A stretch of DNA of 35,142 nucleotides from the NCBI GenBank assembly GCA_029858555.1, contig JAOUEU010000005.1, positions 1-35,142 on the forward strand, in the 5' to 3' direction. The DNA is from Candidatus Zixiibacteriota bacterium. Its GTDB lineage: Bacteria; Zixibacteria; MSB-5A5; GN15; FEB-12. Numbering within the stretch: position 1 is the first letter of the stretch; each line of letters begins with the position of its first letter. The notes beneath the pieces are model-generated. The model was not told the DNA's origin and did no database searches. It worked only from the letters and a program-made list of their open reading frames with translations. A program made the translations under genes and the position numbers. This document shows, piece after piece, positions 29,311 through 35,142 of this stretch.

Positions 29311-31812
29311 ATGCCGGCTACCAAGTTTGCCAGAAAATCGCGTGAGTTATCATTTAAGGACCTCGATTACAGCACTGATTACCTGCCCCGGGGAGTCAAG
29401 ACTTCGAGTGATATCGAGCCCTGCCGTGTGATCATCGGGCAGGAAAAGGCCATAGACTCGATCAAGCTCGGCCTGAACGTCAAGAGCGTCGGTTACAACA
29501 TCTTCGTAACGGGTCTGGCCGGCACCGGTCGAACGACCACCATCAAGATGCTGCTGGAGCAGCTTAACCGTGAGAAGCCGCAGTTAAAAGATTACTGCTA
29601 CTGCAACGATTTCAAGAACGAGGACTGCCCGCGCGTTCTGACATTCGAGGCCGGCGACGGCCGTCGCTTCAAAAGAGACATGGGCTACCTGATCAACTCC
29701 ATCCGCAAGGTGGTGCCCAAGGTTTTTCTTTCCGACGATTACAAGGACCGTCACAGCCGTATCACGCGCGAGTTCGAGCAGCGCCAGAAGCAGCTTATCA
29801 GCGGTTTTGAGGATAAACTCAACGAAGCCGGTTTCGTCATGGTGCAGATTCAGACCGGTCTGATGGCCCGGAACGACATCCAGCCGCTGGTTGACGAAGA
29901 GCCGGTGTCCCTTGAGAAGCTGGAGGCGCTTTCCAAGGAAGGCAAATTCTCGCTTTCACGTCTGGACGAAATGCGGCGCAAATGGGACAGCCTGCGGCGG
30001 GATTTTGACAACACCACGATTGAATCCAAGAAACTGGCCGGCAAACTCGACGAGGCTCTGGAGAAGCTGCGTTATTCAATGATCGCCCCCCTTATCACGG
30101 AGAAAGTCAACCTGCTCAAGAAACGGTATCCCGGTGAAAAGGTGCAGGTTTATCTGGATGAAGTAGACGAGGCGCTGCTGAGCGACCTGGACCGTTTTCG
30201 CGAGGCTCAGCCCCGGCGGGGCGAAGAGGAGGCGCCACCTTACCGCAAAAGAGAACCGTTTGAGGAATTCTCCATAAACCTGATTCTGGACAACTCCGAA
30301 ACGACCACGGTGCCGATCGTGATCGAGAAATCTCCGACGTACAAGAATCTTTTTGGATCCCTGGAGCGCGTGGTTGACCGTTTTGGGTACTGGCGGACCG
30401 ATTTCACGCGCATTTTTGCCGGGTCACTCCTGCGGGCGGCCGGAGGTTATCTGGTCATCAATGCCACCGATCTCTTTTCGGAGGCGAGCGTATGGCCGCA
30501 CCTGAAGCGGACCCTTCGCGACCACGAGCTGGAGATCGCCGGGTATGATCCCTTTTACATGATGGCCGGCGCAGGTATCAAGCCGGAACCGATCCCGATT
30601 GACATCAAAGTCGTGATAATCGGGCAGCCCCGAATTTATGATCTTCTCTGGCACTACGATGAAGACTTCAAGAAGATTTTCAAAATCAAGGCCGAGTTTG
30701 ACAGTGTCATGAAACTCACTAACAAGAACGTGCATAAATACTTCGAGTTCGTTCGCAAAGTCGTTGACGGCGACAATCTGCTGCCGTTTGACGCTTCCGG
30801 TATGCAGGCGGTGGCCGATTACGGCAAGAGGCTTTCGGGCCGCCGGGACAAGTTGAGCACCCGCTTTACGGCCATATCGGATATCATCCGTGAAGCCACC
30901 TTTTGCGCCCGCCAGCGCAAGAGCCGGACGGTGGAGCGAAAAGACGTGCACTGCGCCGTCATCAACAAGAAGGAACGGGTGAACATGGTCGAAGAGAAGA
31001 TTCAGGAACTGTTCGATAACAACACCCTTCTGGTGTCAACCTCCGGGAGCGTCGTCGGGCAGATCAACGGTTTGTCAGTCTACAACCTCGGGGACTACTC
31101 CTTCGGTCGTCCGACGCGCATCACGGCCTCGACGGCCCTGGGCAAGGCCGGGGTCATCAATATCGAACGGGAAGCCGAGTTGTCGGGTCCAATTCATAAC
31201 AAAGGCGTTTTTGTCCTGAGCGGTTATCTGCGCGAGATGTTTGCCCAGGACAAACCATTGGCCATGTCGGCCTCGATCTCGTTTGAACAGTCATACAGCG
31301 GCGTCGACGGCGACTCCGCCTCTTCCACCGAGATTTACGCCATTCTTTCCTCCCTGAGCGGGATTGGCATCAAGCAGTCGCTGGCCGTGACCGGATCGGT
31401 CAACCAGAAGGGAGAGATTCAGCCTATCGGCGGCGTCAACGAAAAAATCGAGGGTTTCTTCGATGTCTGTCAGAGCCGCCGGCTCAGCGGTTCTCAGGGT
31501 GTCCTGATCCCGCATCAGAACGTGCCCGACCTGATGCTTCGTCCTGACGTCATGGGGGCCATCAAAGAAGGCAGGTTCCACGTCTATCCCATCAGGACTA
31601 TCAACGAGGGCATCGAGATATTGACCGGTCGGCTGGCCGGCAAGAAACTTTCCGACGGTCGCTTTACGAAAGGTTCCGTTCTGGCCGGCGTCGACGAGCG
31701 CTTGCGCACGATGGCGCTGACGCTGGAGACATTCGGTCAGAACAACAACCACAGCCTCGCCCACCAGAAGAAGAAGCGGCGAACATCGGTAAAGGCCTCG
31801 CGAAAACGCTGA
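29311..31812 (+). CDS. Lon-related AAA+ ATP-dependent protease (AAA_32 plus S16 protease domain)
   Basis: Walker A-like GLAGTGRTTTIK; IIGQEKAIDSIKLGL; S16 catalytic region GVDGDSASSTEIYAILSSLSGIGIKQSLAVTGSVNQKGEIQPIGGVNEKIEGFFDVC. Start ATG at 29311 with GGAGG at 29301. Confidence 0.93.
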   Translation: MPATKFARKSRELSFKDLDYSTDYLPRGVKTSSDIEPCRVIIGQEKAIDSIKLGLNVKSVGYNIFVTGLAGTGRTTTIKMLLEQLNREKPQLKDYCYCNDFKNEDCPRVLTFEAGDGRRFKRDMGYLINSIRKVVPKVFLSDDYKDRHSRITREFEQRQKQLISGFEDKLNEAGFVMVQIQTGLMARNDIQPLVDEEPVSLEKLEALSKEGKFSLSRLDEMRRKWDSLRRDFDNTTIESKKLAGKLDEALEKLRYSMIAPLITEKVNLLKKRYPGEKVQVYLDEVDEALLSDLDRFREAQPRRGEEEAPPYRKREPFEEFSINLILDNSETTTVPIVIEKSPTYKNLFGSLERVVDRFGYWRTDFTRIFAGSLLRAAGGYLVINATDLFSEASVWPHLKRTLRDHELEIAGYDPFYMMAGAGIKPEPIPIDIKVVIIGQPRIYDLLWHYDEDFKKIFKIKAEFDSVMKLTNKNVHKYFEFVRKVVDGDNLLPFDASGMQAVADYGKRLSGRRDKLSTRFTAISDIIREATFCARQRKSRTVERKDVHCAVINKKERVNMVEEKIQELFDNNTLLVSTSGSVVGQINGLSVYNLGDYSFGRPTRITASTALGKAGVINIEREAELSGPIHNKGVFVLSGYLREMFAQDKPLAMSASISFEQSYSGVDGDSASSTEIYAILSSLSGIGIKQSLAVTGSVNQKGEIQPIGGVNEKIEGFFDVCQSRRLSGSQGVLIPHQNVPDLMLRPDVMGAIKEGRFHVYPIRTINEGIEILTGRLAGKKLSDGRFTKGSVLAGVDERLRTMALTLETFGQNNNHSLAHQKKKRRTSVKASRKR

Positions 31813-31939
31813 CGGCCGCACTGAAGTTACTCGAACACCGTTCATCCGCTCCCCGGCATATCCTCACATCACATGTACACGGCCAGAGGCGACGTTCTCG
31901 TGACGTGATAAATGTGGCGCAACAAAGTGTACTTTTTGC

Positions 31940-31983
31940 TTGACATGATTTTTATAAATCGTTCTTTTATGAGTGAACACTCA
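31940..31983 (+). promoter_or_regulatory. Candidate promoter and inverted repeat upstream of the H1-like gene
   Basis: TTGACA at 31940-31945, AT-rich TTTTAT at 31965-31970 (19-nt spacing), then TGAGTG-AA-CACTCA at 31970-31983. Confidence 0.45.
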
Positions 31984-32000
31984 AATGTGGAGGATGTTCA

Positions 32001-32192
32001 ATGCGCAAAGCTAAAAAGGCCACCAAGAAGAAGGCAGCGGCCAAGAAAAAAACGGCCAAGAAAAAAGTCGCTGCCAAGAAGAAAGCCACCAAGAAGGTGC
32101 GTTGCGCGGCCAGGACCAAAGACAAGAAGCAATGCAAACGGTTCACCGACGGTAAGAGCAAGTTCTGCTCCGTGCACAAGAAAAAAGGATAG
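32001..32192 (+). CDS. Histone H1-like Lys/Ala-rich protein with C-terminal Cys/His (DUF5763-like) zinc motif
   Basis: 63 aa: MRKAKKATKKKAAAKKKTAKKKVAAKKKATKKVRCAARTKDKKQCKRFTDGKSKFCSVHKKKG; GGAGG RBS; strong terminator directly after. Confidence 0.8.
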   Translation: MRKAKKATKKKAAAKKKTAKKKVAAKKKATKKVRCAARTKDKKQCKRFTDGKSKFCSVHKKKG

Positions 32193-32209
32193 TGGTCTTC
32201 TGTGGTAAG

Positions 32210-32240
32210 AATGCGGTCAGCATGTGACCGCATTTTTTTT
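32210..32240 (+). terminator. Rho-independent terminator
   Basis: AATGCGGTCA-GCATG-TGACCGCATT followed by TTTTTT. Confidence 0.92.
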
Positions 32241-32273
32241 GCCTAAAATTCGCCACGTCGATGTCAAAAGAAC

Positions 32274-35142
32274 CTAGAAGTCGGCTCCGAAGGAGAAGTA
32301 GTAACTGGGTTTGTCCGAGATCTGATCGAAATCGGTGGACCAGGCAAGATCGTAACGCAGCACAAGAAAGCCGAGATTGGCGCGCATCCCGAAGCCAAAG
32401 CCGGTTTTGATATCCACCAGGCGGCTGTTGCCTCCCTGAGAAGTGCCGCCCTTGAAATCGCTGCCGAACCAGGCGGCGCCCATATCGGTAAAAACTACAC
32501 CCTGCACGCGGCTGAGCTGTAACGGCAGAGGAAAACGCATGGCAAAGTAATCGATCATGGGGAAACGAAATTCCCAGTTTATCAAACCATAGCGGTCCCC
32601 TGTCATGTCATAATACGGAAACCCTCGCAACGGCGTGACCACGTCGGAGAAATACAGGTTTTCCACTTCATACACTCTGGCATCAAGCGTGCGGTCGCCG
32701 ATCCAGTTGGTGGTCCCTCCCAGAAAATAGAGTTTCGGTGTCTTTCCGAAAGAGGCTCCCCCGGCAAAACGCACAGCCACGGAATAATTCTTGAAGAAAT
32801 GCCAGTACTTGCGATAGTCGAACTCGGCCGAATAGAACTGCAGGTCATTGGCGTCAAAAAAGTTGATGCCGCCGGAGACGGCTATTTTCGAACGCCGCCC
32901 GTTAACCGGTCCGGTGATGCCCCAGATGATGTTGTCGGTCACGTAGGCCAGTTCGCCGGTGGTTACCTTGGTACTGCGGCTTACACGCGGGTCGAACAGA
33001 TCGTGATACTGGCGATTGATGAAGTACTGACTGGCCACAAACTGAAAACGGCTGAATTTGGAGGAGGGGCGGCTGGCCAGCATCTGAAAACCGAAGAACC
33101 TGTCAGAGAAAAGAAAATCGTTGTTATCAATATAGAAGTTCTTGGTGTGAAACAGACCCACACCGAGATTTATGCGTTTCCGGTTATAGAAATAGTAAGC
33201 CTGGACGTTGGACTGATCGATGGTGTTTACCAGGTCGGTGGCCAGTATTATCTGATGATTGCCAAGGTAGTCGCTGAAAACAAAAAAGGTCTGGCCCCGC
33301 ACACCAAAGAAGGTGTCATAAGAGAACCCGCCGCCGACATAATCCGGGGTGAACCGGACCTTGTATTTCCTGACCTGATATTCGCCACCGGGCAGTGGGG
33401 GCGCGACGGAATCGAAATGAGCCGGTTCGGTCTGACCGGCCAGACCCCGGCTCGATGAATCTTCGGCCACGTCTACCAGGTAATCGTCATAGGGAAGGTT
33501 TTTCCTGTCACTGACAAAGACAAACTCGTCGTCGTATACACCTGTTTCCGTAATCGTGGAATCCTCGGGGTTTTTCGGCGGAGTCTGCGCCAGGGTCGAA
33601 TCGCTCGCCGCTGCGGCACTGTCGACGACAGTCGAATCGAGGCGGGCCTGCAGGTCGGCAGGGTCGACCTCGTACGTAGCATAGTCATCGCCCGGCTCCT
33701 CCGGCGGCCGCGCACTGTCGGCGGTCAGGCTGTCGGGTTTTTCCAAGGCTTCCGCCAGTTCACCGACGTCCCGGCGCAGCAGGTCGTACTTGCCCCGCAT
33801 GTAATCGGTCGGGGCCAGAACACCCAACTCGCCCTGGGGCACTATATCCTTAAGGATAAAGATATCAAAGACGCCTTTATTGAAAGCGGCAAAGGCAATC
33901 TTGCCGCCATCGGGTGACCAGGACAACGACCGGACCCCGGTAAGGATGTCGGTCACGGCATAGTACCTGGCCGAATCGAGATAACCGATGTAAATATTGT
34001 CGATGCCGTTGCGGTTGGAGATGAACGCAACTTTTTTGCCGTCCGGCGACACTTTCGGGGAACTGTTATTGCCGCCGCCGAAGTCGAGCGGCCGGATGTC
34101 CCCGCTCGAAAGATCCAATTTGAACAGGTTGTACCAGCCGTAGCGGAAATCACCCGGCATGTATGCTCCCGGGCCCACGTAGGGATTGCCCGCCGTATCA
34201 GTTGTGTAGCTGCGGGGGTGCTCACGATCGGACGAGAACACCAGCAGGTCGGTGCCGGGGACCCAACTGGCGCTCATATCATCATAGTTATCGTCAGTCA
34301 ACTGTTCGACGGAATCCTGCTCTATATGGTAGATGAAGAGATCCCGCCGGTGTCCTCGCAGGGCCGAGAAGGCTACGCGGCCACCGTCGGGTGACCACGC
34401 GGGAGACAAGATGTTATAGTAATCAAGGCTTCTTTTCTTGTAGATTTTGCGCTCACGCACATCAAAGAAACAGATGGCCTCCCGGCCTTTGGATTTAGCA
34501 ACAAAGACCAACTTACTTCCGTCGGGCGAAAACGAGAACCCGGACACGAACGAGTGCAGCGATTCCAGGTCGCTGGATCTTTCGGCCTTGACCAGACGGG
34601 CTATGGATTCGCCGTCAATAGCCGATATCATGACGATTTCAGTGTAATCTGATTTGTCGGTGTACATGGCCAGGCGATCGCCTTCGGGTGAAAACGCCGG
34701 CTGCTCGTTGAAATACGACCCGTCCTCGCGTGCCTTGGTCAACTGTTTGCCAATCTCGCTGGCTTCTTTGCGCAAAGCTATTTCCGGCCAGTAACGGCGC
34801 TTCATCTCTTTGGAGAACTCTTCCCAGAGTTTCTTCTGGTCGATGCCGATAGATTCTTTCAGGGCTTTGTTGATGGTCAGGAAGGCTTTTCCCTTCTTGA
34901 AGATGTCGCCCAGCTTATCCTCGCCGTACTTGTCGGCGATATATTTCATCATCGCCTGCCCCTGCTTGTACGCCAGAAAACCACCTATGTATTCCGGCGG
35001 CGTCAGGTAGCCGGCGATGGTGGCGTCGCGGACGTACATGTCCGAGAAGTAATCCCACCCGTGGCGCGAGGAATACTCGGCGTAGCCTTCGGCCAGCCAC
35101 AGAGGCATGTTGAACAGGCGCTGCCGCGAAATCAGCGAGGAC
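32274..35142 (-). CDS. Zincin-like / TolB-like beta-propeller / Omp85 (surface antigen) outer-membrane protein, N-terminally truncated by window edge
   Basis: WLAEGYAEYSSRHGW (peptidase-MA-like); repeated PD40 motifs FSPDGSKLVFVAKS, WSPDGGRVAFSALRG, VSPDGKKVAFISNR, WSPDGGKIAFAAFN; C-terminal barrel with GLINWEFRFPMIDYFAMRFPLPLQLSRVQGVVFTDMGAAW and terminal ...YYFSFGADF. Frame open to 35142. Confidence 0.85.
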   Translation of the reverse strand, partial: SSLISRQRLFNMPLWLAEGYAEYSSRHGWDYFSDMYVRDATIAGYLTPPEYIGGFLAYKQGQAMMKYIADKYGEDKLGDIFKKGKAFLTINKALKESIGIDQKKLWEEFSKEMKRRYWPEIALRKEASEIGKQLTKAREDGSYFNEQPAFSPEGDRLAMYTDKSDYTEIVMISAIDGESIARLVKAERSSDLESLHSFVSGFSFSPDGSKLVFVAKSKGREAICFFDVRERKIYKKRSLDYYNILSPAWSPDGGRVAFSALRGHRRDLFIYHIEQDSVEQLTDDNYDDMSASWVPGTDLLVFSSDREHPRSYTTDTAGNPYVGPGAYMPGDFRYGWYNLFKLDLSSGDIRPLDFGGGNNSSPKVSPDGKKVAFISNRNGIDNIYIGYLDSARYYAVTDILTGVRSLSWSPDGGKIAFAAFNKGVFDIFILKDIVPQGELGVLAPTDYMRGKYDLLRRDVGELAEALEKPDSLTADSARPPEEPGDDYATYEVDPADLQARLDSTVVDSAAAASDSTLAQTPPKNPEDSTITETGVYDDEFVFVSDRKNLPYDDYLVDVAEDSSSRGLAGQTEPAHFDSVAPPLPGGEYQVRKYKVRFTPDYVGGGFSYDTFFGVRGQTFFVFSDYLGNHQIILATDLVNTIDQSNVQAYYFYNRKRINLGVGLFHTKNFYIDNNDFLFSDRFFGFQMLASRPSSKFSRFQFVASQYFINRQYHDLFDPRVSRSTKVTTGELAYVTDNIIWGITGPVNGRRSKIAVSGGINFFDANDLQFYSAEFDYRKYWHFFKNYSVAVRFAGGASFGKTPKLYFLGGTTNWIGDRTLDARVYEVENLYFSDVVTPLRGFPYYDMTGDRYGLINWEFRFPMIDYFAMRFPLPLQLSRVQGVVFTDMGAAWFGSDFKGGTSQGGNSRLVDIKTGFGFGMRANLGFLVLRYDLAWSTDFDQISDKPSYYFSFGADF

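Noticed and set aside
32003-32100. Low-complexity AAGAAG/GCCAAGAAG repeats as a tandem-repeat or CRISPR-like element
   Set aside because: They are the codons of the Lys/Ala-rich tail in an ORF with RBS and terminator; no spacer/repeat structure.

Overview
The window is about 35 kb of bacterial chromosome, probably from an FCB-group lineage. That placement is an inference from a FlgD-like/T9SS-type C-terminus with a YPNPFNPTT motif, and Zixibacteria-like is only a guess. The centre (about 10.6-25.9 kb, minus strand) is one compact respiratory locus: ctaB, alternative complex III genes actA-B-C-D-E-F, a small one-TM protein, SCO, cytochrome c oxidase subunit II with a fused cyt c domain, subunit I (YSHPAVY, A2-like), a subunit III-IV fusion, ctaA, a second SCO and a DUF420 protein. 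The flanks carry an M32 carboxypeptidase, several GNAT acetyltransferases including a streptothricin-acetyltransferase-like one, a methyltransferase, a DUF1761 protein, a DUF134 regulator with a NifX-like metal-cofactor protein behind a perfect 20-bp palindrome, and an ECF sigma/anti-sigma pair whose anti-sigma ORF ends in a FlgD/T9SS-like domain. They also carry a beta-hydroxyacid dehydrogenase, YbaK, an enoyl-CoA hydratase, tRNA-Glu(CTC), a Lon-like AAA protease, a tiny histone-H1-like/zinc-motif protein and a zincin/beta-propeller/Omp85-type surface protein cut by the window edge. I found no CRISPR array, rRNA or mobile element. The best leads are the unusual sigma/anti-sigma ORF with an internal ribosome-binding site, the DUF134/NifX operator, the subunit III-IV fusion, and the H1-like zinc protein. 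None is proven to be a new system from sequence alone.
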